Positions 54,986 through 64,000 of a DNA stretch of 64,000 bases are shown here, piece by piece. How positions within the stretch are numbered: the first letter of the stretch is position 1; every line of letters begins with the position of its first letter. This stretch comes from Elymus sibiricus (lineage: Eukaryota > Streptophyta > Magnoliopsida > Poales > Poaceae): assembly GCA_039707655.1 (NCBI GenBank), contig CM077676.1, positions 188,910,936 to 188,974,935 on the forward strand. The letters are read 5' to 3'. A program made the position numbers and the translations under genes. The notes under the pieces are model-generated. The model had not been told where the DNA came from. It was given only the letters and a program-made list of their open reading frames with translations, and did not search any database.

Positions 54986-55921
54986 TGATATGGGGTGTCC
55001 CGATCTTCTCAGTAAGCGGCGGTGGTGATGATGAAGATGATAGATAACTTGTATGTCGCCGATGAACTCTCCCTAGCTTGATCCCTGATGCCAATGCAAA
55101 AGGTCTCAACCCTTTGGATATTCACAACATCACACACTTGCGCACGTAGCCGTCGACCACGAAACGGTATATTTGCAATATACTAATTCCCAATGGAACA
55201 GCAGATTACACTCAACTTGCAGTATATGATCTCCAGATCGATACGAATTGGAGATGAGGATTCAAGATGAATGATTACAAGCAATCTCAAGAACTAGGGT
55301 TTATCTTAAACGTGGTCTGCCTCTAACTAACCCTAAGGAAGGGTATTTATATCCTAAGATAGATCGAAGGGGTACACGGGCCGTCAGCCCCAAAGTCTGC
55401 GCGCAGGCAGCACGGTAGTACCACTTATAGCAAGCGGTACTACCGCTCCTAAGCGGTACTTCCGCTCTAAAAATACTTAGTGCCGCTTTAGTACCGCTTG
55501 GGGTCGCTTGGATTCCAGAAGAAATTTCCTAAGCGGTACTAGGACGGTAGTACTGGGGCGGTACTACCGCTAAGCGGTACTACCGCTTGTGTGGGGCGGT
55601 ACTACCGCCCTGGAAACTGCAGGGTCTTCCTCCCTTCCCAGCTGCAATGCCTCGTTGCTCCCCTCCTTGCTCCCTTGTGCCATGACTTCCTCTCCAATGT
55701 ACCTAATGACACATACACACAAGGATTTAGGCAGTATAAAGCTCTCATTAAAATAAATAGCATTATCAACTAAGAGAGAATTCACCTGTTGTTCTAGTAA
55801 CTTAGCACGAGCTCTTGTAATTGGGCCAATCCTGATTTCATCATTGGACATCTTCTTTGCAGCAACAGGTTGTTTATCTTCATGAGGTAGAGAGGGAACC
55901 ATAGTAGGGATATCCTCATCA
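54986..55921 (-). repeat. RT-K 3' LTR, coding for the last ~117 codons of the polyprotein
   Basis: TGATATGGGG...CTCATCA in plus view. The gag-pol frame enters at 55921 and ends with TAG at 55570-55572. A cluster of GCGGTACTACCGC-type palindromes occupies 55413-55610. Confidence 0.9.
55413..55610. repeat. Palindromic repeat cluster in RT-K 3' LTR
   Basis: Several copies of A-GCGGTA-C-TACCGC-T (7-base arms around one base) and one GGGCGGTACTACCGCCC, plus partial copies. The 5' LTR (61909-62056) has fewer copies, lacking about 35 and 15 bases. They can form stacked hairpins. Confidence 0.85.
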
Positions 55922-58299
55922 TCCTCCCCCGCTTCAAAAGGCGTCGACCCCGACGCTCCAAGGTCATCGACATCACATGGGGACAAATCAGCAACGTTGA
56001 AACTGTTGCTAACGCCACCAAAGTCAGCAATAGGAATATCAATCGAGTAGGCATTGTCATTTATCTTGGCTAACACCTTGTAAGGACCAGCACCACGCGG
56101 CCGAAGTTTAGAACGTCTCAACTGTGGAAACCTATCCTTGCGAAGATGCACCCAGACCATATCGCCAGGCTGGAACAAAACTTTCTTTCTTGATTGGTTT
56201 CGTGCAGCAGCAATGTTCTTGCCTTGCTTCTCAATAGCCTCCCGTGTCTTCTCATGAATCTTCTTCACATAATCTGCTCTGTTTGATGCCTCCATATCAA
56301 CCCTCTCATGCAATGGAAGAGGCAGCAAATCTAGTGGTGTAATTGGTTTGAAACCATACACCACCTCAAAAGGACAAAGCTGGGTGGTAGAATGCACAGC
56401 CCTGTTATAAGCGAACTCAACAAGTGGCAAACACTCCTCCCACTCACGCAGATTTTTCTTGATCATAACTCTCAGCAATTGGGACAATGTGCGATTCACC
56501 ACATCCGTTTGACCATCAGTTTGTGGGTGACATGTAGTGCTGAACAACAACTTTGTTCCTAGCTTTCCCCACAATGTCTTCCAGAAGTAGCTCATAAACT
56601 TCACGTCCCTGTCAGAAACAATTGTCTTTGGCACTCCATGCAAGCGTACGATGTCCCTGAAAAACAGGTTAGCAATATGCGACGCATCGTCGCTTTTGTG
56701 GCATGCAATAAAATGTGCCATCTTAGAAAATCTATCCACTACCACAAATATAGAATCATGACCTCTTTTAGTGCGTGGCAAACCTAACACAAAATCCATA
56801 CTTATATCTTCCCATGGTGTGGTAGGTGTAGGTAGTGGCGTATACAAACCGTGAGGCTTCAGTTTTGACTTGGACTTGTGACATGTAATGCAGCGCCGAA
56901 CAAACCTGTCCACGTCGCGCCTCATCTTGGGCCAATAAAAGTGATCAGCCAGCATGAGCAACGTCTTCTCACGCCCAAAGTGACCCATCAATCCTCCTGC
57001 ATGTGATTCCTGCAACAATAGCAAACGGACGGACGATTCTGGAACACAAAGTTTGTTAGCTCGAAACAAGTAACTATCATGGATGTGGTATTTCTCCCAT
57101 GCATTTCGAAGCAAACATAAACGATATGGTTCAGCAAAATCATGATCAGTTGCATACAAATCACAAAAACTCTCTAAACCAGGAATTTGAACATCGAGAT
57201 GTGTCAAGAGCATGTTCTTCCTAGTTAGAGCATCAGCAACAATGTTATCTTTTCCCTTCTTATGCTTAATGATATACGGAAAAGACTCAATAAACTCAAC
57301 CCATTTAGCTAAGCGTCGATGCAGATTTGATTGAGCTTTCAAATACTTCAATGCTTCATGATCAGAATGTATGATAAATTCTTTGGGCCATAGATAATGT
57401 TGCCAAATCTCAAGAACTCGAACAAGCGCATACAATTCTTTATCATAAACAGGATAATTCAGTCTAGCACCAGAAAGTTTCTCGCTGAAATAAGCAATAG
57501 GTCTACCTTCTTGCATCAACACACCACCAATACCTATACCACTAGCATCACATTCAACCTCAAATTGTTTGGAAAAATCTGGTAGTGCAAGTAATGGTGC
57601 AGAAGTAAGTAAACGTTTCAGCTCGTCAAAAGCATGATCTTGGGCTACGCCCCACACAAAAGGCACACCTTTCTTTGTTAATTCATTCAATGGTGCAGCA
57701 ATAGTACTAAAGTCTTTCACAAAACGACGATGGAAACCAGCAAGACCGTGAAAACTTCGTACTTGACTAACATTCATGGGAGTAGGCCAATTTTGAATTG
57801 CTTCAATCTTAGATGAATCTACTTCTACCCCATGCTTAGAAACAACGTATCCCAGAAATATCACTTTATCTTTTGCAAATGTGCACTTCTCAAGATTAGC
57901 ATACAAGTTATTATCACGCAACACTTGCAAAACCTGTCTAATATGATCACAATGTTCAGATTCATTGCGGCTATAAATAAGTATATCATCAAAATATACA
58001 ACCACAAAACGACCAATAAACTTTCGCAAAACATGATTCATTAATCTCATGAAGGTACTAGGTGCATTAGTAAGACCAAAAGGCATAACTAACCACTCAT
58101 ATAAACCAAATTTAGTTTTGAAAGCAGTTTTCCATTCATCGCCTTCCTTCATCCGAATTTGATGGTAACCACTACGCAAATCAATCTTACAGAAAACAGC
58201 AGCACCACTCAATTCATCTAGCATATCCTCTAAGCGTGGAATAGGATGACGATATCGAATAGTGATGTTGTTAATAGCTCTACAATCTACGCACATGCG
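55570..58299 (-). pseudogene. RT-K pol: RT, RNase H, integrase and C-terminal tail (same frame as gag)
   Basis: Continues the gag frame after a TGA at 58300-58302. Counting from Met 58296: RT with V-V-V-Y-F-D-D-I-L (active site 101-104); RNase H with acids at 250, 287, 312 and 355 (C-D-A-S, D-K-E-L, S-D-H, A-D-A-L); integrase zinc domain (H432, H439, C469, C472); core with D501 (S-M-D-F) and D562 (S-D-R-D). The third catalytic position, normally Glu in H-P-Q-T-D-G-Q-T-E, is Asp (residue 598). The tail has F-N-V-A-D-L-S-P, an acidic patch encoded by the polypurine tract, and G-P-I-T-R-A-R-A-K. No classical chromodomain is evident. Overall length is normal for the group. Confidence 0.9.
55922..55935 (-). 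other. RT-K polypurine tract inside the coding frame
   Basis: Minus strand GAAGCGGGGGAGGA directly precedes the 3' LTR. It is translated as part of an acidic stretch (E-A-G-E-D), so it has a double role. Confidence 0.85.
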
Positions 58300-60555
58300 T
58301 CATGTACCATCTTTCTTAGGCACCAAAATAACAGGAACAGCACAAGGACTAAGAGAAACACGAATATACCCTTTGTCTAGTAGTGCTTGCACTTGCTTCT
58401 GTATTTCCTTCATTTCTTCGGGATTGGTCCTGTACGGCGCTCGGTTGGGGAGGGTGGCACCGGGTATGAGATCAATTTGGTGCTCAATTCCACGCAATGG
58501 TGGCAGCCCCGATGGTACCTCCTCCGGAAACACATCGCCATATTCCTGCAAAACAGTAGACACACCAAGAGAAACAGATTGCGTATCATTAGAAACTAAA
58601 ACCTCGCCTTTGTACATAAGCACAAGAGGCAAGGCTGTAGGATCCTCTCGAGATTCTCTCATGTCTTCTTTGGTGGCTAATATAAGCAAACTAGGCTCTC
58701 TCGCACTTTTCGTTATATTATCACTCACGGCTTTTACATTGTTCTCTCGTGCAGGTGGCTGTTCGATATTCACTTCTGTTTTCTGACGAGACTCGGTGAC
58801 AATTTGCTGTGGTGACATAGGCTGCAGATTTATTTTCTTGCCCTTGAACTCCAAGTGATAAGTATTGGCACGGCCATTGTGTTGCACATGGTGGTCATAG
58901 AGCCATGGCCGACCCAATAAAAGATGGCAAACAGTCATAGGCACCACATCAAATTCAATGGAATCCGTGTATGGTCCTATCTCAAAATTCACGCGCACCA
59001 TATGACTCACCTTCATCTCACCATTGTCACTCAACCATTGTACGTAATATGGATTGGGGTGAGGTAAATATTTCAGATTTAGCTTGGCACATAACTCCTT
59101 GCTTGCAAGATTGCGGCAGCTACCTCCATCAATGATCACCTTGCAAGCTTTGTTGGGGCCAACTAGTGCTTTTGTTTGGAACAAATTGCAACGCTGTGAA
59201 TCAACATGTGGCTGCACACTAAGAGCACGCTGCGAGACAACAATAGTAGGCGCTGGAGAAGCAAAAGCATCTATGCCGTCGTCACGTGTGTACCCATCGT
59301 CATCTGAAGCATATGGATCAGCATCATCTCTAGTCTCATACTCATTGTCATCGTTCACAATCATCACTTTTCTATTTGGGCACTCTCTCTTGAAGTGTCC
59401 CTTGCCTCCACATGTATGACAGAGCATATCTCTATTACGGGCTATAGACATATTGGAACCTGAGCTAGCAGCAGGAGCAGCAGGTTGCTTTGATTGTGGT
59501 ACAGTGGAGGCTGGTTTGGTTGCAGAAGAAGAGGGGCGGCTGGCAGCGCCCTCACTAGGGGGCGGCTGTGTTCTGTTGGAGAACCGCCCAGCTGTAGTAT
59601 AACGGCCTTTAATGTGAGATTCTTCGGCCAACTGGGACTCAGCTTCTCTTGCATGATGGAGTAGCTCGTTCATTGTATTGTATTGGTGATGCCGAACAAT
59701 ACCCTTAATGTTATATTTCAGCCCATGGAGAAAACGTTGCATAGTCATCTCAACAGATTCTCTTACTCGAGCACGCTGCATCAACATCTCCATCTCCATG
59801 TAATATGCATCAACCGTCATGGAACCTTGCTTCAATTGTGTCAATTTATCATAAACTGTCCGCAAGTAATTAGAGGGAACAAAACGAGCTGTCATAACCG
59901 CCTTCATCTCACGCCATGTGCGAACAGGAAGTTCATTGTCATCGCGACGGGTACTCACAACGCTATCCCACCAATGCAATGCATAGCCATCAAATTCAGA
60001 AGAAGCAAGCTTGACCTTCCTATCTTCAGTATAATCATGCAAACGCCATAATTTCTCCATCTTAAGCTCCCAAGTGAGATACTCTTTGACATCAGTGGAG
60101 CCTTCAAATCTAAGAATCGTGAACTTGGGCTTGCCCAAACCATCATCCTCCTGAAGCGGTACACGCCGAGCACCACGTAGTGGTAGATGACCATGCCCTT
60201 GCAAGTCACGCCCACGGCCATGATTGCCCACCATGTTTTCATTGTCATCATGGACACTATCAGCATCGTCATGACCGTCATGTTGGCGTTGCTCAATAGC
60301 GACACGCAGCCCATTGACTGAAGTGGTCAACTGTTGTATACTTAGTTGGAGAGCATTGACTTGTGTTTGCATAGCATTGACGGTAGTGTCAGTTGCGTCC
60401 ACTTTCATTTGTATAACTTGAATATCAGCCTCAATTTTTTCAGCGGATCTATCGATAACCCCTGTCAAATGAACACGGAGAGCTTCATGGTCCTTCCAGG
60501 AAACACACTCGTCATCAGCCTTTTTCTGCAGCACATCAACATCACTAGAAGACAT
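58300..60555 (-). pseudogene. RT-K gag, protease and RT start (ends at a nonsense codon)
   Basis: I choose ATG 60555 (M-S-S-S-D-V-D-V-L-Q) over an in-frame ATG 15 codons upstream, because the upstream residues look like leader sequence. Counted from that upstream ATG: a coiled-coil-like N-terminal region (about 50-105), the gag core (about 160-330; H-W-W-D-S, W-R-E-M-K), a Ser/Pro/Ala-rich linker, the zinc knuckle C-H-T-C-G-G-K-G-H-F-K-R-E-C (394-407), the protease with I-I-D-G-G-S (Asp 491) and L-L-L-G-R-P-W, and the start of RT (V-P-K-K-D-G-T). The stop TGA (58300-58302) stands where related polyproteins usually have Trp, so TGG to TGA is likely. Otherwise open. Confidence 0.9.
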
Positions 60556-61483
60556 AATTAGTCGGTTAGTGCAAAAATCAAAATCTGGTTGGTGGCACAC
60601 TCACAACTCACTCAAAACTGACAAGAAAAGGAAATCTTACCGTTCCAAAGTGAATAGCAATGCTTACCCGTTCGGATGGATGACTAATGCACGGATGTGA
60701 TGAAGTGAATACCCGGGTATAAGAGCAATCACACGACAAAGTAGGGTATATGGTGGAGCTTGGTTTGGATACCTAACAACACCGAAGACAAGTCCTAGTG
60801 CTGATCGTGTGAACAAACACCCAAGGAAAACACACACGGTGGAGAAAAATGTGGCAAAGCAACTATAAAAACAGGATGTGTTGCAATGCACCAGAGAGAC
60901 ACTAGAAATGCTCAATGTAAACAGGCACAAGATTGCTCAATTCTACTAGTGCACAATCGCAAGATAATACAAATCCAACAGTGCAATAGATAGCAACAAC
61001 GTCCAGCCACTGTTTCTCTCGTTTCTTTCTTTCTCTCTGTTTTTTTTTTGAGGCCACAATAGATCGCAGGCAGCGGCGACTGTTCTTGGATCACGTCCAG
61101 AAATTGCAAAGCACCAAAACCTATATGAGCAGCCTGTAGAGCGGAAACTAGTCTCGTGGGTAAGTTCCTAACAACTTTGTGTAGACAGGTTGTGGCTATG
61201 GAATTTGCAAAACAGGATAACGGATCGAAACAAAAAAGCCAATCTACGATGCAATCTACGATGGAAACTAAAACCAATCGATTCGAAGGAAAAAGCTACG
61301 CAAAAAGAAAGACACAACGACCAGCAACTAAAACCAATCTACGATGCAATCTAGGCTATGGCAAACTACTAAGAACCCTAATATGTTTGTGAGGCTTTTT
61401 CTGGATAGGATGAAAAACACAACTAATCTACGGATGATTTGGTGGATGCTTATCGAGGCAACACTGGAAATCTGATACCAAGA
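60556..61483 (-). other. RT-K 5' untranslated region with primer site
   Basis: About 0.9 kb without a supportable ORF. A pyrimidine-rich tract lies at 61014-61050. The primer site is at 61466-61480 (minus strand TGGTATCAGATTTCC, matching initiator tRNA-Met over its first 11 bases), three bases from the LTR. Confidence 0.8.
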
Positions 61484-62369
61484 TGATATGGGGTGTCCCG
61501 ATCTTCTCAGTAAGCGGCGGTGGTGATGATGAAGATGATAGATAACTTGTATGTCGCCGATGAACTCTCCCTCGCTTGATCCCTGATGCCAATGCAAAAG
61601 GTCTCAACCCTTTGGATATTCACAACGTCACACACTTGCGCACGTAGCCGTCGACCACGAAACGGTATATTTGCAATATACTAATTCCCAATGGAACAGC
61701 AGATTACACTCAACTTGCAGTATATGATCTCTAGATCGATACGAATTGGAGATGAGGATTCAAGATGAATGCTTACAAGCAATCTCAAGAACTAGGGTTT
61801 ATCTTAAACGTGGTCTGCCTCTAACTAACCCTAAGGAAGGGTATTTATATCCTAAGATAGATCGAAGGGGTACATGGGCCGTCAGCCCCAAAGTCTGCGC
61901 GCAGGCAGCACGGTAGTACCGCTTATAGCTCTAAAAATACTTAGTGCAGCTTTAGTACCGCTTGGGGTCGCTTGGATTCCAGAAGAAATTTCCTAAGCGG
62001 TACTAGGACGGTAGTACTGGGGCGGTACTACCGCTTGTGTGGGGCGGTACTACCGCCCTGGAAACTGCAGGGTCTTCCTCCCTTCCCAGCTGCAATGCCT
62101 CGTTGCTCCCCTCCTTGCTCCCTTGTGCCATGCCTTCCTCTCCAATGTACCTAATGACACATACACACAAGGATTTAGGCAGTATAAAGCTCTCATTAAA
62201 ATAAATAGCATTATCAACTAAGAGAGAATTCACATGTTGTTCTAGTAACTTAGCACGAGCTCTTGTAATTGGGCCAATCCTGATTTCATCATTGGACATC
62301 TTCTTTGCAGCAATAGGTTGTTTATCTTCATGAGGTAGAGAGGGAACCATAGTAGGGATATCCTCATCA
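61484..62369 (-). repeat. RT-K 5' LTR (886 bp)
   Basis: TGATATGGGG...CTCATCA, followed by CCTTG. It contains an idle copy of the polyprotein tail (62350-62003, 115 codons) whose end differs from the 3' LTR because of a 15-base repeat loss. Confidence 0.92.
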
Positions 62370-62374
62370 CCTTG
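62370..62374. repeat. Target-site duplication of RT-K, right copy (CCTTG)
   Basis: Perfect partner of 54981-54985. Confidence 0.93.
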
Positions 62375-62461
62375 GTTCTTAACTGAGGGAAATACTTATC
62401 TCTACTGTACTGCATCATCCTCTCCTCTTCGAGGAAATCCCAACGCAACTCACAAGTAGCA
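62375..62461 (+). repeat. RT-I 5' LTR, second part
   Basis: Continues 'gattgataaccttg|gttcttaactgagg', a common Triticeae LTR end region. I place the end at the CA of AGTAGCA (62461), 11 bases before the primer site; the exact end is uncertain. Confidence 0.7.
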
Positions 62462-62472
62462 GGAAGAATTCC

Positions 62473-62490
62473 TGGCGCCGTTGCCGGGGA
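62473..62490 (+). other. RT-I primer binding site (tRNA-Asp type)
   Basis: TGGCGCCGTTGCCGGGGA on the plus strand, a perfect copy of the Athila-group site. It sets RT-I in plus orientation. Confidence 0.92.
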
Positions 62491-62671
62491 GACATCACCA
62501 AAACCTATCAAGTACCTTCGCACAAACTATCATCTACTTGCTCTACTTTTATTTGTCTTTTTATTTGCATTTGCCTCTTGTTTTCATCTCCCCCACATCT
62601 AATTTTTTTTTACAAAAAAAACACAAAAATATTTTTGTTTGCTTGTTTGCTAGTTGGCTTGCTTTACCATT

Positions 62672-63490
62672 ATGGCTAGTTCTTCAATTGTTACTTGAAC
62701 CCCTGAAAATGAAGTTCTCAACTTTAAACAAAGGGGAGGAGAAAGTTTAAACGATGCTTGGTATAGGATTTGCGACGCTCAAAATAGGTCTACTCGTAAG
62801 CAATCCACCACCGTTCTTCTTTGCAATTTTTATGTGGGTGTCACTACTTGGTATAGATTTGTGCTACACACTATTACTGGAGGGAATTTCTTAAGTAGTC
62901 ACCCTATGGATGCTTTCAATGCTATGGGAAATTTAGTGGGATCACCACCTATTACTATTAATGAAACAGTGTTGACTTTGGATCATGTTATGAAAAGCTT
63001 AGAAGCTATTGAAAATAAAATGTCTACTATTGAATGTCTTCAGAATCTAGACAAAAAGGTCCATAATCATATTACTCAATTTGGTTCTAAGGTAGGAACT
63101 ACATTAAAAATGTTAAAGGAAAAGGAAACAATAATTAATGAAAGGATAGAACAAGGTCCCGCTAGAATCGATAAGTTAGAGGAACTTATCAATAACTTGG
63201 GTTCCGCCTTTTCCTCCGTTAAAACTATTGATAGGGCCCCTCCTAATAAAAATTGCAAGTTTATGTATGTTCCTAAGACTAAGGGTGCCACTTCTATCAA
63301 GGGAAACGAGGATCTTAAAATGATTAGTGTGCACCCCAATTTCATTGATATCATAAAGGAACCTGTTTATGAAAGCAAATTCCTCAACTTTGTCCCTAGG
63401 AGTGTAATGATAGAAAATTCCTATGCTAAATCTCCTAGAAAGAGTGGATGTGTAATTGAGGATTTGAAAACTAAGGATGATAATACTTGA
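62672..63490 (+). pseudogene. RT-I gag-like ORF (272 codons, TGA at codon 9)
   Basis: ATG at 62672 (M-A-S-S-S-I-V-T), an in-frame TGA at 62696-62698, then open to TGA at 63488-63490. Residues about 15-75 hold W-Y-R-I-C-D-A-Q-N-R and F-Y-V-G-V-T-T-W-Y-R, an Athila/Ty3-type gag pattern, and F-N-A-M-G-N-L-V-G-S-P-P follows. Residues about 110-190 are likely coiled coil (K-E-K-E-T-I-I-N-E-R-I-E-Q). The C-terminal third has an N-C-K-F-M-Y-V-P-K segment and ends D-L-K-T-K-D-D-N-T. I see no zinc knuckle, protease or RT. An indel near 62690 is an alternative to a nonsense change. A short gag-only product suggests a non-autonomous element, but what lies beyond RT-J is unseen. Confidence 0.7.
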
Positions 63491-63515
63491 AACTATGCAT
63501 TATGCCTAGCTAGGG
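63491..63515 (+). other. RT-I sequence after the gag-like ORF
   Basis: Contains 'tatgcctagctaggg', resembling the stretch right after the RT-F ORF (minus strand, about 24815-24780). RT-J is inserted here; TAGGG (63511-63515) is the expected target duplication. Confidence 0.6.
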
Positions 63516-64000
63516 TGTGACGCCCCTGCTCGACCGTGCACTAATCATACACGCAAATGCACACGATCGAGATCAGAGACTCACGGGAAGATATCACAAC
63601 ACAACTCTAAACACAAATAAAAGTCATACAAGCTTTATATTACAAGCCAGGGGCCTCGAGGGCTCGAATACATAAGCTCACGATCAAGCATCAGCGGAAA
63701 CAACATAATATCTGAGTACAGACATAAGAGGGAAACAAGTTTGCCTTAAGAAGGCTAGCATAACAACGACACTGATCGAAAAGGCGCAGGCCTCCTGCCT
63801 GGGAGCCTCCGAATCTACTCCTGGTCGTCGGTCTCCATGTAGTAGTAGGCTCCACCGGAAGTGTAGTAACAGTCGTCGGCGGTAGCAGCTGGCTCCTGGG
63901 ATCCGTCATCTGGTCGCAGCAATCGGGTATGGGGGGAAAAGAGTAGCAAAGCAACCGTGAGTACTCATCCAAAGTACTCGCAAGACTGACATCAGAACTA
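63516..64000 (-). repeat. RT-J LTR, partial (RT-A type)
   Basis: Starts TGTGACGCCCCTGCTCGACCG, the same as the RT-A LTR, and follows it closely to the window edge. The transcription direction of this LTR type is minus. Whether it is a 5', 3' or solo LTR cannot be told from the window. Confidence 0.85.

Larger units (their letters stand above)
54986..62369 (-). mobile_element. RT-K: young, nearly intact Ty3/gypsy chromovirus (CRM/Reina-like), 7.4 kb
   Basis: LTRs 54986-55921 (936 bp) and 61484-62369 (886 bp) differ by only a few substitutions plus about 50 bases of repeat-linked indels. A perfect CCTTG duplication, a tRNA-Met-type primer site, a polypurine tract and one gag-pol frame of about 1,660 codons with a single stop complete the element. 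The frame runs on through the polypurine tract into the 3' LTR, a trait known in the CRM clade; the LTR start TGATGAGGATATCC also recalls CRM LTRs. The assignment is moderate, as no search was possible. It is inserted in the RT-I LTR. Confidence 0.9.

Noticed and set aside
54986..62369. Calling the region centromeric because RT-K looks CRM-like
   Set aside because: One element of a clade with non-centromeric members is not evidence of location.
62473..62490. tRNA gene fragments at the primer sites (here and at 2945, 19123, 26273, 49102, 61466)
   Set aside because: These are 10-18 base complements to tRNA 3' ends used as primer sites; no cloverleaf is present.

Overview
The window looks like intergenic DNA from a large grass genome, most probably Triticeae (wheat, Aegilops or barley). 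I base this on stacked LTR retrotransposons carrying the 'tgatacgtc...acccacaagtatagggg' and 'tgtgacgccc...gggtgttaca' LTR types, tRNA-Met and tRNA-Asp primer sites, and a CACTA-type DNA transposon. I see no ordinary host gene, tRNA, rRNA or CRISPR array. Almost every base can be placed in one of about a dozen transposable elements. I label them RT-A to RT-M and CACTA-E; the labels are mine, and family names are tentative.

Layout, left to right. 1-6233: minus-strand Ty3/gypsy RT-A (gag-protease running off the left edge, an extra ORF before gag, PBS, a 3.3 kb LTR). It sits in the 3' end of plus-strand RT-B (6234-8462), which sits in the 3' end of plus-strand RT-G (8463-9311 and 27823-28991). 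Minus-strand RT-F (9312-27822) is inserted in the RT-G LTR. It is complete but lacks pol and encodes one acidic protein of unknown function. RT-M (12310-23242; 4.1 kb LTRs, TSD ATTAG, internally deleted pol) is inserted in RT-F. 28992-52181 is the 3' part of plus-strand RT-D. It is interrupted by CACTA-E (29432-38306, TSD TGA) and by minus-strand RT-C (40376-50629), an Athila-like element with decayed gag, pol and a third ORF. RT-D lies in a minus-oriented LTR, RT-L (52182-53518). Plus-strand RT-I (from 53519) begins head to head with RT-L. RT-I carries young minus-strand RT-K (54986-62369, TSD CCTTG) in its LTR and is cut after its gag-like ORF by the LTR of RT-J (63516 to the right edge).

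Inferred insertion order: RT-L first; then RT-D and RT-I; in RT-D, RT-G, CACTA-E and RT-C; in RT-G, RT-B and RT-F; in RT-B, RT-A; in RT-F, RT-M; in RT-I, RT-K and RT-J. Nesting reaches five levels (L>D>G>F>M).

The most interesting parts are: CACTA-E, which has no visible transposase but carries a decayed intron-containing GRF-type zinc-finger/coiled-coil gene, three other gene-like ORFs and a ~503 bp tandem array; a GC-hairpin plus TATA module shared by several LTRs and repeated inside RT-C just before its third ORF; the extra ORF before gag in RT-A; and RT-K, whose polyprotein reads through the polypurine tract into the 3' LTR and ends in palindromic repeats. All coding sequences were read by eye, so single-base frame calls should be verified.
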